DNA from: Nostoc indistinguendum CM1-VF10
GTDB lineage: Bacteria; Cyanobacteriota; Cyanobacteriia; Cyanobacteriales; Nostocaceae
Assembly: GCA_019359215.1 (NCBI GenBank)
Contig: JAHHHS010000022.1
Coordinates: forward strand, 25,087-89,086
DNA: 64,000 nt
Direction of reading: 5' to 3'
The notes beneath the pieces are model-generated. The model was not told the origin of the DNA. It did not search any database and was given only the letters and a program-made list of their open reading frames with translations. How positions within the stretch are numbered: the first letter of the stretch is position 1; every line of letters starts with the position of its first letter. The position numbers and the translations under genes were made by a program. Positions 34,669 to 44,701 of the stretch are shown here, in pieces.

Positions 34669-36046
34669 AGTCATCCATTCCTGCATTGAGACACATTTCT
34701 TCGTCTTCTTTCATCGCATTAGCCGTCATTGCAATCACCACAGGACGACGACGCAGAGCAAAAGTGTCCTCTTGCCAACGATGAATTTCTTTTGTAGTTT
34801 CTAAACCGTCGAGAATTGGCATTTGACAATCCATTAGAATCAAATCGTAAGGAATTTTGTCTAATAGCTGCAAAACTTCTTTGCCATTGGCAACAACATC
34901 GGCTTTGTAACCCAAACTATCGAGTTGCTTCAGGGCTACTTTCTGATTCACCAAATTATCTTCAGCTAAAAGAATTCTTAACTTAGATTTAGTAGAGGGG
35001 TTAGGGAGAGAGGAGGTCAGAATGCCTGAAGTTCTTGCACTCTGGATTTCTTCAGTAGCCTCTAGCTTCGAGCCTCCAGCCCCTTGTTCTGATTCAGACT
35101 GAGTTTCTAAAATAGTCGTAATGGCATTGAGGAGCCGTGATGGCTTAATGGGTTTGACCAAACAAGCAGCAAATCCGATTTTGAGCGCCTGCTGCACTTC
35201 ATCCTGTTGATTAGTAGAGGTGAGCATAATCAAAGGTATCTCAGCAATTGCAGAATTGGTTTTAATTTCTTCTATTGCCATGCCATTTTTTATATCAACC
35301 AAGGCGACATCATAGGATTTTCCCTGCTTATCAGCTTTCTGAATAACTTCGAGGGCAGTTGCAATACTGTCAGCTTGATCTACCTGCATCCCCCAATAAG
35401 TAGCTTGATGGTAGATAATTTTGTAATTAGTAGCGTTGTTATCTATCAATAACAAGCGGCGATTGTTCAAAAGTCCGCGTTCGCATTTTGACAAAACAGG
35501 CTCAACTTGCTTCAGAAAAAGTACCTCAAACCAAAACTTAGATCCTTTCCCCATCTGACTTTCTACCCCAATCACTCCTCCCATCAAAGTCACTAGTTGT
35601 TTACAGATGGCTAATCCCAAACCAGTACCACCATACTTGCGAGTGGTCGAAGCATCTACTTGGCTAAATGGCATAAAGAGTTTGCGTTGGTCTTCAGGGC
35701 TAATGCCAACACCTGTATCTGTGATCGCAAAATGAATCGTGGCTGTAGTGGAGGAAAGCGAACGTAATTCGGCTTGCACTAATACTTCGCCAGCATTGGT
35801 GAACTTGATAGCGTTGCTGATTAAATTCATGAGAATTTGCCGCAGTCTACCAGCATCTCCTTTAATGTAGGTGGGCACGTTGCGCTCAATCAGCGTGGCA
35901 ATTTCTAATCCCTTGTTATGGGCTGAGGGAGCCAATAATTCCACCACTTCTTCCACACAAGTGGATAGGTCATTGCGATCGCAAGTTTTGGCGTTGTATT
36001 TCTTCTTCAGCTTGTTTACGCTGGATAAATTGCCCCACTTGCTCAC
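34565..36046 (-). pseudogene. Hybrid histidine kinase relic: ATPase and two receivers
   Basis: C-terminal part of a hybrid kinase: HATPase (N-box LRQILMNLISNAIKF, G1 DTGVGIS, G2 YGGTGLGLAICKQL), a degenerate receiver (residues about 195-300, ALVDIKNG in place of the usual Asp-Met-Pro) and a second receiver with LLAEDN and LILMDCQMPI. The second receiver stops matching after MDDYVQ, at about 34663, where the plus-strand relic begins. At the front the HisKA domain is absent: the frame of the upstream PAS/GAF part ends at 35970 and this frame begins around the HIP1 octamer GCGATCGC at about 35977-35984. It cannot make a working kinase alone. Confidence 0.8.
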
Positions 36047-37375
36047 CGATAGAATTCATTGTTTTGATCAAATCTTGTTCGGGCTGTTGGATTTCATGGT
36101 TGAAGCAGGTAATGACACCAAGAATTTTGTGGCCGCTGCGGATTGGAAAACCAACAGCTGCGTGTAATCCTACTTGGGCAGCAATTTTAAAGTTAGGGAA
36201 ATTAATATCTTTAACGATATCAGCGATCCAAACAGGTTCAGAACTAGCCCAAACCCTGCCAGGTAGCCCAATTCCTGGTGCAAAGGTGGTTCGCCGCTTC
36301 AGTGCTTCAAACTCTTGCATCTCAAGGGATGCTTTATACCATATATCGAGAAAACGTAGCACATTTGCTTGCTCATCCACCATCCAAATTTCACCCAAAT
36401 CCCATGCCAAACTCTCGCAGATTCCTTGCAGGGTTTGGCGAGTAGCCTCGCTAATCGTGGCGGACTCCGCTAAAACGCGGGTTGTAGCATATTGTGCAGT
36501 TAGATGCTGTTGCGCTTGTTTACGAGCAGTAATGTCAATGCCAGTACCAACAACGTATTCAACGCAGCCCTCATAGTCTTTTAAAAAGGTATTCGACCAA
36601 GCAATCAGTCCGCGGCTGCCATCCTTCATTACCCAATAGTTTTCGTGTTCTACGAAACCTCTACCAGTTAGCAATTGCTCGAAAACTGCTTTGACTGACT
36701 CCACCTCTTCAGGGAGTAGGAACAAGTTCCAGAAATACCTACCTCTTACTTCATCAAAGGAGTAGCCTGTTGTTTGCTCACAAGCTTGATTGAAACGAAC
36801 GATTTGCCCTTGAGAATCGACAACTATGACCAACGCGCCAGCTGTATCAAGGACTGCTGAAATAAAGTTGCGTTCTTGGTTTAAGGTTTCTTCTGTCTTT
36901 TTGCGCTCAATGACCTCACGATAGATGAAGTAATAGATTACAGTAAGAACGATAAAACTTAGGCAGATGGCGATCGCAAGTGTCAGAATTGTGTTCCGAG
37001 TCCTGGCTTTTTTTGCTTGTAACTGCTGCTGGAGTCGTCCCTTTTCATCGTTTTCCATCTCATTGATCGCCTTGTGGATATCATCCATGAGATTTTGTTC
37101 ATTATTTCTCACTAGTACTTGCAATGCCGCCTCTAGTCCCTTATCTTGGCGCAAGTCGATAGTCTGTTTGAGTTCAGTAAGTTTAGCCGTTATCAGAGAT
37201 TCAAGCGTTGCGATCTGCTGTTGTTGATTCGGTTTATCTGTTATTAAACTCTTCAGTTTGGTAATTTCTTGATCGACATTAGCAAGTGCTGTTTGATAAG
37301 GTTTGAGATAAATTTGCTTTCCAGTCATGATGTAACTACTTTGTCTATTCTCAGCATCCTTGATGTGGGAGAGTA
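35970..37375 (-). pseudogene. CHASE3-PAS-GAF sensor part of a broken kinase
   Basis: The reading frame (up to 481 residues with its false start at 37415) covers a CHASE3 domain lacking its beginning ([19 protein letters not shown]), one membrane helix (ILTLAIAICLSFIVLTVIYY), a PAS domain (FISAVLDTAGALVIVVDSQG) and a GAF domain. It then stops at TGA 35970 just after NLRSQ. The first membrane helix of CHASE3 and the whole HisKA domain are gone. The two ends are therefore deletion joints: one near 37375 with a GAF fragment, one at the HIP1 octamer with the ATPase-receiver part. Confidence 0.8.
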
Positions 37376-37641
37376 GGCACAACCAAAACATCAGGCTGTA
37401 AAATAGCATGGGCACAGAATGCGAAATCTCGATGTGTTTCTAGGGTATCTAAACCGACTTTTGACTTGAACCACTGACGGTTTGTATCAATTAAGCTAAT
37501 TAAAGCAATAGGAGTCTGACAAATATACGAGGCCAAACGGGTGAGGTCGTCAAAGGCGGCTTCAGGTGGCGTATCGAGAATTTTATACTGTAAAAGCGTC
37601 TCGATTCTTTGTGCTTCTTTATCAGGTAATGGTGCTTTCAT
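37351..37641 (-). pseudogene. N-terminal GAF fragment of another sensor kinase
   Basis: Ninety-six residues beginning [20 protein letters not shown], the standard start of GAF-type sensor kinases, and continuing [20 protein letters not shown] to [15 protein letters not shown]. Family members go on to a complete GAF and kinase; here the match ends at about 37375 and the frame closes after eight unrelated residues. The downstream sequence belongs to a CHASE3 kinase. It is a truncated fusion partner. Confidence 0.75.
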
Positions 37642-37824
37642 CCTTGAGCCTTATCTAGATTCTGGGGGAAGCAGAGGGACAGGGGAAAGGAAAACCAAAT
37701 GCCCAATGCCTAATACATAATGCCCAATGCCCAGTTCAACAAACTTACTTTAATTAATGACAATAGTTTAGTTAAAAGCGTTAGCGTAATTTCACTGAGT
37801 TCGGCCTGTTAAAAAATTAATCAA

Positions 37825-38146
37825 ATGATTAAGTCCCTACTGTATTTTTTGTGGGCTGGTTTATTTGAAATAGGGGGCGGCTACCTAATCTGGCTATGGT
37901 TGCGCGAAGGTAAACCGTTCTGGTGGGGCATATTGGCGGAATTGCTTGAGCTTTCTATGGGATTATTGCAACTCTCCAATCAGAAAATTTTGGCAGAGTG
38001 TATGCGGCTACGGTGGTGTGTTTATCGCAATAGCAATGTTTTGGGGTTGGAAGGTAGACGGGGTAACTCCAGACCGCTACGACTTAATCAAAGCATATTT
38101 AGCTTTAGCGAGTGTTTTAATTATCATGTTTGCGCCCAGAACTTAA
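37825..38146 (+). pseudogene. YnfA/UPF0060-type membrane protein, frameshifted
   Basis: Three reading frames must be joined to recover the family: MIKSLLYFLWAGLFEIGGGY from 37825, then FYGIIATLQSENFGRVYAA in another frame, then YGGVFIAIAMFWGWKVDGVT to the stop at 38144-38146. Intact UPF0060 proteins are about 108-110 residues with four membrane helices. Two single-base losses (near 37935 and near 38010) and a TGA in the middle segment break it. The flanks are also degraded genes. Confidence 0.85.
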
Positions 38147-38386
38147 GTAAATTTTCTGCCGTTGCAGAAGATTCGGGCAAATTATCTGATAATTGGCAAT
38201 TATTATGCATTCTCATAATTATCTTGCTTTATAACAGTAAGTAACTATCTTCTATGGTGGATTTGTACGATCGCGAGGAGTTAGGAGTTATTATTCTCCC
38301 CTATTCCCTATTCCCCAATTTAAATGTGTAATTTGCGATCGCTAGCGTTAAAATTTGAGTCAAATAATTGGTAAATTTCGCTAGTC

Positions 38387-39220
38387 GTGTCTACTTCTGC
38401 AAAAACCTTTCCTCTCTGGGCATTTTTCTCGCTGTTAACCAACGGCATTCTAATGTTGGCAGTCATCCTGCTAATTTGGCAACAGCAGAGATTGTCCGCT
38501 TTTTTTGGGATAATCACATCCCCGGAGATAATCGACCTGAACAACTCACCCCAAATTGCTACACCTGATTTGGGCCGCCGTCACCAACTCACTTACCAGG
38601 AGTGGGTAGACATCCTGAAGCAAGAAGCCAAGGTAGCGGCTGACCAACGGCCTTTGCATTTAACGATCCTGGCGGGAGATTCTCTGAGTTTGTGGTTTCC
38701 CCCTGAGTTGTTACCCGAAGGTAAAAATTGGCTCAATCAAGGAATTTCTGGCGAAACCAGCAATGGACTCTTAAAAAGATTGGAGATATTTGACCGCACC
38801 CAGCCAGAGGTAATTTTCGTGATGATTGGCATTAATGACCTAATTCGAGGGATGAGTAACAGGGTAATTTTGGATAATCAACGGCAAATTATCAGTTACC
38901 TCCGAAAGGCGCATCCCAAGGCGCAAATTGTTGTCCAATCGATTTTGCCACATGGAGGAGAGGAAGCAACCTGGAAAGGACGAGAAAAACTGTTAGCTGT
39001 TGCCAATAGTCGCATTCGTGAGTTGAATCAGCAACTCCAAAGCATATCCAGCAAAAGGGGTGTCAAATATCTTAATTTATATCCCCTGTTTACCAACAAG
39101 CAAGGAAATCTCCGCCGCGAATTTACTACTGATGGCTTACATTTAAGTCCCGAAGGCTATATAGTTTGGCGTTCTGCATTGCAGATTTATAGCGATATCG
39201 AATTAAAACCCCAGCGTTAA
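38387..39220 (+). CDS. Membrane-anchored SGNH/GDSL hydrolase
   Basis: A 277-residue esterase or acylhydrolase. One N-terminal membrane helix (residues about 10-32) anchors it, and a linker leads to the SGNH domain: block I LTILAGDSLSLWF, block II Gly in NQGISGETSNG, block III VIFVMIGINDLIRG, and the C-terminal catalytic pair in TDGLHLSPEGY (Asp-x-x-His). All four blocks are present, in contrast to the GDSL protein at 11119. A GTG start is used. It stands upstream of ispH on the same strand with 118 bases between. Substrate unknown. Confidence 0.88.
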   Translation: MSTSAKTFPLWAFFSLLTNGILMLAVILLIWQQQRLSAFFGIITSPEIIDLNNSPQIATPDLGRRHQLTYQEWVDILKQEAKVAADQRPLHLTILAGDSLSLWFPPELLPEGKNWLNQGISGETSNGLLKRLEIFDRTQPEVIFVMIGINDLIRGMSNRVILDNQRQIISYLRKAHPKAQIVVQSILPHGGEEATWKGREKLLAVANSRIRELNQQLQSISSKRGVKYLNLYPLFTNKQGNLRREFTTDGLHLSPEGYIVWRSALQIYSDIELKPQR

Positions 39221-39338
39221 GTCCTTGGCAAGAAAAAGGCTAAAGGACAAAAAGAAGTAATATCTTTGAATACAACACCGTATAAATTGCGTCTTGGCGC
39301 GAGAAAATAAGAAATAGTGGTTTAAGTAGACAAATCTA

Positions 39339-40547
39339 ATGGATACAAAAGCTTTTAAGCGCAGCCTGCAACATTCAGAAAATTATAATCGCAAGGGCTT
39401 TGGTCATCAAGCAGAAGTTGCCACGCAATTGCAGTCTGAGTATCAGAGTAACTTGATTCAGGAAATTCGCGATCGCAATTACATCCTGCAACGGGGCGAT
39501 GTGACAATCCGACTAGCACAAGCTTTTGGCTTTTGCTGGGGTGTAGAACGGGCTGTGGCGATGGCCTACGAAACCCGTCAGCACTTCCCTACAGAAAACA
39601 TCTGGATTACTAACGAGATTATCCACAACCCTTCTGTAAATCGACGGATGCAGGAGATGGAAGTAGAATTCATCCCCATTGAAGGAAAGAATAAAGACTT
39701 TTCTGTTGTTGGCATTGGTGATGTAGTCATATTACCCGCTTTTGGGGCTAGCGTTCAAGAAATGCAGATACTTCACGATAAAGGCTGCAAAATTGTTGAT
39801 ACAACTTGCCCTTGGGTATCTAAAGTTTGGAATACAGTAGAAAAGCACAAAAAAATCGATTATACATCAATAATTCACGGTAAATATAAGCACGAAGAAA
39901 CAGTTGCTACTAGTTCCTTTGCTGGTAAATATTTGATTGTGTTGAACTTGTCAGAGGCAGAATATGTTGCTGACTATATTATTAATGGTGGGAACCGTGA
40001 AGAATTTCTGACAAAATTTGCTAAAGCTTGTTCAGCAGGATTTGACCCCAATCAAGATTTAGCAAGAGTTGGCATTGCCAACCAAACCACGATGCTGAAA
40101 GGCGAAACTGAGCAAATCGGCAAGCTTTTTGAGCGGATTATGTTACAGAAGTATGGCCCCACCGAGTTAAATCAGCATTTCCAAAGCTTCAATACTATTT
40201 GTGATGCCACCCAAGAACGACAAGATGCAATGTTGGAGTTAGTGGAACATAATTTAGATTTAATGGTAGTAATTGGTGGGTTTAATTCATCAAATACTAC
40301 TCAATTGCAACAAATTGCTTTTGAGCGGGGAATTCCTTCTTATCACATTGATACTGTTGAACGGATTAAATCAGGAGATTCCATAGAACATCGGCAATTA
40401 AATGGGCAGTTAATAACTACAGAAAATTGGTTGCCAGATGGTGAAATTGTTGTGGGAATTACTTCTGGTGCTTCTACACCAGATAAGGTAGTAGAAGATG
40501 TGATTGAAAAGATTTTTGCAATGAAAGCAACAGCAACACTGGTTTAA
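39339..40547 (+). CDS. ispH: 4-Hydroxy-3-methylbut-2-enyl diphosphate reductase
   Basis: A 402-residue iron-sulfur enzyme that makes IPP and DMAPP in the last step of the MEP isoprenoid pathway. The three cluster cysteines are in [22 protein letters not shown] and [11 protein letters not shown], and the substrate-binding blocks [12 protein letters not shown] and [13 protein letters not shown] are present. The long N-terminal and central extensions are those of the cyanobacterial/plant form. In this organism it feeds chlorophyll, carotenoid, quinone and hopanoid synthesis. A perfect palindrome lies 65 bases after the stop. Confidence 0.96.
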   Translation: MDTKAFKRSLQHSENYNRKGFGHQAEVATQLQSEYQSNLIQEIRDRNYILQRGDVTIRLAQAFGFCWGVERAVAMAYETRQHFPTENIWITNEIIHNPSVNRRMQEMEVEFIPIEGKNKDFSVVGIGDVVILPAFGASVQEMQILHDKGCKIVDTTCPWVSKVWNTVEKHKKIDYTSIIHGKYKHEETVATSSFAGKYLIVLNLSEAEYVADYIINGGNREEFLTKFAKACSAGFDPNQDLARVGIANQTTMLKGETEQIGKLFERIMLQKYGPTELNQHFQSFNTICDATQERQDAMLELVEHNLDLMVVIGGFNSSNTTQLQQIAFERGIPSYHIDTVERIKSGDSIEHRQLNGQLITTENWLPDGEIVVGITSGASTPDKVVEDVIEKIFAMKATATLV

Positions 40548-40612
40548 AAAAGTTCAACCTCAACCCCTTTTTAATTCCCATTCAGATGTGGTACAACGTT
40601 ATATTGCAAGGT

Positions 40613-40640
40613 GTAGGGGCACGGCATGCCGTGCCCCTAC
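40613..40640. repeat. Perfect 28-nt palindrome
   Basis: Each arm is GTAGGGGCACGGCA, followed immediately by its reverse complement with no loop. It is 65 bases after ispH; it could act as a terminator but has no T-run. More likely it is a copy of a dispersed Nostoc repeat. Confidence 0.7.
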
Positions 40641-40743
40641 GGATGTACTTCACATAAACGAACCGCTATAAACTCATTTGTAATCGCCAATAAAGCAGCA
40701 ACATCAGCTAAAGGGTGAAAGATGAAGCAAAAATATTATTTTA

Positions 40744-40970
40744 TTATCCAATCAGCGCCTCATACTCATGATGTGACCCAATTCAGATTCAGTAATAATC
40801 GTCGCCGATCTTAATTGCTAGTGCGCGATATCCACCACTAATCCTGACTGACCACAAATCATTTCCTACTTTTTTGAAATGCAAAGACGGATAAAATTGA
40901 TTATTGATCCAATGGCGATATGCCTTTCTAGCTTGCTCTTTAACTTCAGATGAAAGTGCAGAATATAATC
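40744..40970 (-). pseudogene. RelE/ParE-type toxin relic
   Basis: Minus-strand frame with RLYSALSSEVKEQARKAY, FYPSLHFKKVGNDLWSVRI, SGGYRALAIKIGDDYY and GSHHEYEALIG, the usual order of RelE-superfamily toxins. It is broken by TGA before RLYSAL and by two TGA codons after DDYY where relatives have Trp (YY-W-x-W-IG). It lies behind an antitoxin relic on the same strand, as in a normal toxin-antitoxin pair. Confidence 0.75.
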
Positions 40971-40978
40971 GTCAAAAA

Positions 40979-41201
40979 TCAGGGGTTGTTAAGGATTTCA
41001 TCTAACGGTTTCACGCGATTAGCTTCAATATCTGCTTTTGCACGCAGCATTAACTGATTCAATCTACCAGATTTTGATATCTGCTTCAATTTGCTTGTCC
41101 CAAGCATCGTTAAGATATTCTTGGAGCCAGTTTGATAAATCCCGCATTTCACCTTCAGACAGTTGCATAATAGCGGCTTCTATTTCTGGGAGTGAGTTCA
41201 T
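40979..41201 (-). pseudogene. Antitoxin relic of the toxin-antitoxin pair
   Basis: It starts at ATG 41201 with MNSLPEIEAAIMQLSEGEMR and WLQEYLNDAWDKQIEADIK, like the small antitoxins paired with RelE/ParE toxins. A frameshift after about residue 44 puts the remainder (RAKADIEANRVKPLDEILNN) in another frame, ending at TGA 40979-40981. With the toxin relic next to it, the whole module is dead. Confidence 0.7.
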
Positions 41202-41306
41202 CCTATTATCCTCAATCCAGCACTATGAACTATATCCTACCAAAATCGACAAAATAATTCAGAATTAAAATGAGCGTCAAATCTTAATTATTAATCATGA
41301 ATTAGC

Positions 41307-42524
41307 ATGGCAGAGAAATGGCTTTCTATCGTCGGCATCGGGGAAGATGGGTTACAGGGGTTAAGCGCGATCGCTCGTTCTCTAGTCAATCAAGCTAAAG
41401 TAATTGTAGGAGGCGATCGCCATTTAGCAATGCTCCCTACAGATGACCAACGTGAGAAACTAGTCTGGACATCTCCCATTAGCACTTCAGTTGAGGAAAT
41501 CATTCAGCGTCGGGGTCAGTCAATTTGCGTACTTGCAAGCGGCGATCCGATGTGTTACGGCATTGGTGTCACCTTGATGCGGCGAATTCCCATTTCAGAA
41601 ATGACGATTATCCCCGCACCTTCAGCCTTTAGCCTCGCCTGTGCCAGGGTGGGATGGTCTTTAACTGAGGTGGAAACCTTGAGTTTGAATGGTCGTCCAT
41701 CATCTTTGCTTCAGTCTTACATTTACCCAAAAGCACGATTGTTGATTTTGAGCGAAGGGAAAGACACACCCGCCATTGTTGCGGAGATTTTGACAAATCG
41801 CGGCTATGGTGGCAGTAAAATCACCGTATTGGAGCGTATGGGTGGCGCTCATGAAAGAATTGTGGAAGGTACGGCTGCATCTTGGAGTGAAATTGAAGTT
41901 GCGGCTTTGAATGCGATCGCAGTTGATTGTATTGCTGATCCTGGGGTTATCCCATTATCAAGATTACCAGGATTACCAGATAACGCTTATCACCACGATG
42001 GACAATTAACGAAGCGTGAAGTTAGGGCAATCACCCTAGCAGCTTTAGCACCAACACCGGGAGAATTATTATGGGATGTTGGGGCGGGTTGCGGTTCAAT
42101 TTCTATTGAATGGATGCGGAGTAATACTCGGTGTCGAGCGATCGCGATCGAGCAAAATGCTTCTAGACTACTATATATTGCTGATAATGCCGCTACTCTC
42201 GGTACACCAAATCTGCACATCATTGAAGGTAAAGCGCCCCATGCCCTGAAAGACTTGTCTACACCAGATGCGATTTTTATTGGTGGTGGAGTAACAGCAA
42301 CGGGACTTTTTGATATTTGCTGGAAAGCACTTCGGCCAGGCGGGCGTTTGGTGGCAAATGTGGTGACGGTAGAGGGTGAGCAAACTTTATTTCAATGGCA
42401 TGAACAAGTCGGTGGCGATTTAGCTCGTATTGCCATCCAACGGGCGGAACCTATTGGTAAATTTTTGGGCTGGCGAGGAATGGCGGGCGTGACGCAATGG
42501 GTAGTTGTAAAAGGTATTGGGTAA
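41307..42524 (+). CDS. cobL: Precorrin-6Y C5,15-methyltransferase, CbiE-CbiT fusion
   Basis: A 405-residue bifunctional enzyme of cobalamin synthesis. The CbiE-like tetrapyrrole methylase half (residues about 1-205) has LSIVGIGEDGLQGLS, VLASGDPMCYGIG and IIPAPSAFSLACARVGW. The CbiT half (about 225-400) has the SAM-binding GELLWDVGAGCGSISIEWMR and IFIGGGV. It methylates C5 and C15 of the corrin ring and decarboxylates the C12 acetate. The length is normal for the fusion. No other cob gene is adjacent; the cobalamin it helps to make is a likely cofactor for B12-binding radical SAM enzymes such as those at 12-15 kb. Confidence 0.95.
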   Translation: MAEKWLSIVGIGEDGLQGLSAIARSLVNQAKVIVGGDRHLAMLPTDDQREKLVWTSPISTSVEEIIQRRGQSICVLASGDPMCYGIGVTLMRRIPISEMTIIPAPSAFSLACARVGWSLTEVETLSLNGRPSSLLQSYIYPKARLLILSEGKDTPAIVAEILTNRGYGGSKITVLERMGGAHERIVEGTAASWSEIEVAALNAIAVDCIADPGVIPLSRLPGLPDNAYHHDGQLTKREVRAITLAALAPTPGELLWDVGAGCGSISIEWMRSNTRCRAIAIEQNASRLLYIADNAATLGTPNLHIIEGKAPHALKDLSTPDAIFIGGGVTATGLFDICWKALRPGGRLVANVVTVEGEQTLFQWHEQVGGDLARIAIQRAEPIGKFLGWRGMAGVTQWVVVKGIG

Positions 42525-42534
42525 TCGGCGGAAA

Positions 42535-43068
42535 AATTTTGGAACAATAATTAGATTACAACGTAGCCCAAATCGCCGACGACGGTTACGATAACGTTCA
42601 CGAAGAATCTTAAAAATCTTTAAGGAACGATTGACATGCTCACTGATAACTCGTTGTTGAGCTAACTGACGATTGAAACCCTTGCCTTGCAAGCTTAACT
42701 GTCCACCAATTCAGTCACATCAAAGGCTACAGTTTCTGGATTCTGCTCTTGTAGAAGAGACTTTTTTCCTGGGAGACTGAACCTTCCTGAACAATTTTGG
42801 TGTTTTCTACTTTATGAACAGTTCGGCAGACCGTTGATTCCCACACGCCCCAATCACTAGCAATATGAAAGTAAGTGCGATATTCTCGCCAATACTGTAA
42901 GGCCACCAGTACTTGATCTTCTCTACTCAGTTTTGGGCTACCGGAAGTTTTCTTGAGTTTGATGTACTGACGCATCACGCCTACCATTTCATCAAAAGTC
43001 TGTCTCTTTACCCCAAACAAGCGTTTAAATTCCCCCTCCGTTAAGCTTTTGGTTTGTTCGTATTGCAT
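42535..43068 (-). mobile_element. IS5-family (HTH/DDE_Tnp_4 type) transposase remnant
   Basis: The amino part starts MQYEQTKSLTEGEFKRLFGV and continues with LSREDQVLVALQYWREYRTY, the HTH part typical of a common Nostoc IS5-type transposase. The C-terminal end is found at about 42535-42690 in another frame: NRSLKIFKILRERYRNRRRR. Between them some 300 bases, including most of the DDE core, are missing; a short middle piece (FDVTELV) sits in a third frame. The remnant abuts the end of cobL. Confidence 0.8.
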
Positions 43069-43269
43069 ATTCTCTCAAAATAGGTACTGGCAAACCCTTT
43101 AACATACCATAAAATATTTCTGCAAGAGGTCTACTATAAACCTCAGCAGGCAGGCATACAAACGTGGTAAAGGAATGCCTCATGCACGAATTACACCATT
43201 TCTTCCTAATTTAGCACTCCAAAAGTTTGCTTTCCCTCTATATTTATTTCTGGCAACAGAGGGCGAATT

Positions 43270-43350
43270 TTATGCAAAAGAGTTTTTATTGTTACAAAAC
43301 TTTACATTGACTAACTTAAAGTTTTGTAACAAAATCCAAATTTTGCATAA
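43270..43350. repeat. 81-bp imperfect palindrome
   Basis: Outer arms TTATGCAAAA/TTTTGCATAA and inner perfect 14-bp arms GTTACAAAACTTTA/TAAAGTTTTGTAAC (43291-43304 and 43317-43330). It is AT-rich and without coding capacity, and resembles a foldback MITE or a paired-end relic between two transposase remnants. Confidence 0.6.
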
Positions 43351-43396
43351 AAGCTCACCTAAAAAAGCTGATAGATAAATAGAAGTACTTCAATAC

Positions 43397-43708
43397 TTGT
43401 CTAGTACTTCACGAACTACTTTGCTGCTGGCTTTCTTTCCCTATGGGACGCTCCGCGAAGGGGAAGTAAAGCTTCTGACCCGTGCCAAATATGAATTTCT
43501 CAGTGACATGATTCCAGAGCCAAAACCCGGTGGTCGAAAGCGTGAAGTCGATATGTGGCAAGTTCTCAACGCGATCTTTTATGTTCTTGTAGAGGGAGTG
43601 CTATGGCGAGCTTTACCCGGTGACTTTCTCGTATAGGAGACGGTATACACCTATTTTCGTAACTGGCGCAAAGACGGAACATGGCTGAAAATTAGTGATG
43701 CCTTTTGA
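43397..43708 (+). mobile_element. IS5-type (DUF4096) transposase N-terminal remnant
   Basis: From about 43468 it reads LTRAKYEFLSDMIPEPKPGG, then VDMWQVLNAIFYVLVEGVLW and RALPGDFLV, then a TAG where Trp is usual, then ETVYTYFRNWRKDGTWLKIS. This is the DUF4096 front of IS5-type transposases. The first 24 codons contain a dispersed repeat (TATGGGACGCTCCGCGAA) in place of the normal start. The catalytic part is lost, and an RTX gene begins 34 bases later. Confidence 0.8.
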
Positions 43709-43741
43709 AATCAATTCCTGAAAGTTGAAAGGAAAAAACAC

Positions 43742-44701
43742 ATGGATATTATTGGTACAAATGAGGACGATTTTCTTGGTGGCACTATTGGCAACGATCG
43801 CATTGATGCTTTCGATGATGACGATACTATTGTAGCCTTAACCGGTGACGACGTAATCTTTGGTAACGATGACGAAGACCTGATCGTTGCTGGAGCAGGA
43901 AACGACACAATTGATGGTGGGGATGGCGACGATTTAGTATTTGGAGATGCTGGGAACGACTCCATTGATGGCGACAGTGGGGTTGACGTGCTCAATGGAG
44001 GGGACGGCAATGACCGCATCATTGGTAATAATGACAATGACCGCATCTTCGGTGATGCAGGCAATGACACCATTAATGGTAATAATGGAGATGACATCCT
44101 CAATGGCTCTGATGGCGCCGACGTAATTTCTGGCGACGCTGGAAATGATCGAGTTTTTGCGGGTACTGGGAATGACACGGTATCAGGTGGCGGGAGTAAT
44201 GACCAACTCAATGGTGATGCAGGCAATGATCTTGTTCAGGGTGAGGCTGGGAACGACACCGTATTTGGTGGGACTGGAGTTGGAAATGACACCCTTACTG
44301 GTGAAACTGGCACGGATTTATTGATTGGTGGAGCTGGAAACGACTCTTTATCGGGTGGTGATGGGAGCGATCGCCTGATCGGCGTTGAACCTTTTGCCCC
44401 AGGATTTGGATCGATTGTTAACGAAGTTGATATTTTAACTGGCGGGGCTAATGGCGATACCTTTGTTTTAGGAGCAGGTAATGAAATTTTCTATGATAAT
44501 GGCAATAATAGTGACTACGCCCTGATTACTGACTTCAATATCAGCCAGGACTTTATTGAACTACCTGAATCTACCTTTAGCTTGGGTATTATCTCTATTA
44601 ATAATGCCGTAGGGACAGGGATATCTTTTAACAACGACTTAATCGCGGTTGTTGAAGGAGTTTCAATTTCAGATTTTAGCAGTGGCTTTGATTTCGTCTA
44701 A
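43742..44701 (+). CDS. RTX-repeat calcium-binding secreted protein
   Basis: A 319-residue acidic protein. Residues about 1-225 are a nearly continuous array of glycine/aspartate nonapeptides (GGDGDDLVFG, GDAGNDTING and similar, about twenty units) that form calcium-bound parallel beta-rolls. The C-terminal 90 residues (DTFVLGAGNEIFYDNG... SDFSSGFDFV) are the usual end of cyanobacterial RTX proteins and probably hold the type I secretion signal. No N-terminal signal or catalytic domain is present, so it may be structural or a remnant of a longer enzyme. GAAAGGA precedes the ATG. It is flanked by an IS5 and an exoprotein relic. Confidence 0.85.
   Translation: MDIIGTNEDDFLGGTIGNDRIDAFDDDDTIVALTGDDVIFGNDDEDLIVAGAGNDTIDGGDGDDLVFGDAGNDSIDGDSGVDVLNGGDGNDRIIGNNDNDRIFGDAGNDTINGNNGDDILNGSDGADVISGDAGNDRVFAGTGNDTVSGGGSNDQLNGDAGNDLVQGEAGNDTVFGGTGVGNDTLTGETGTDLLIGGAGNDSLSGGDGSDRLIGVEPFAPGFGSIVNEVDILTGGANGDTFVLGAGNEIFYDNGNNSDYALITDFNISQDFIELPESTFSLGIISINNAVGTGISFNNDLIAVVEGVSISDFSSGFDFV

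Noticed and set aside
43711..44226. Open 171-codon minus-strand frame, Ser/Pro-rich
   Set aside because: It is the antisense shadow of RTX repeats; composition follows from the GGxGxD codons of the plus-strand gene.
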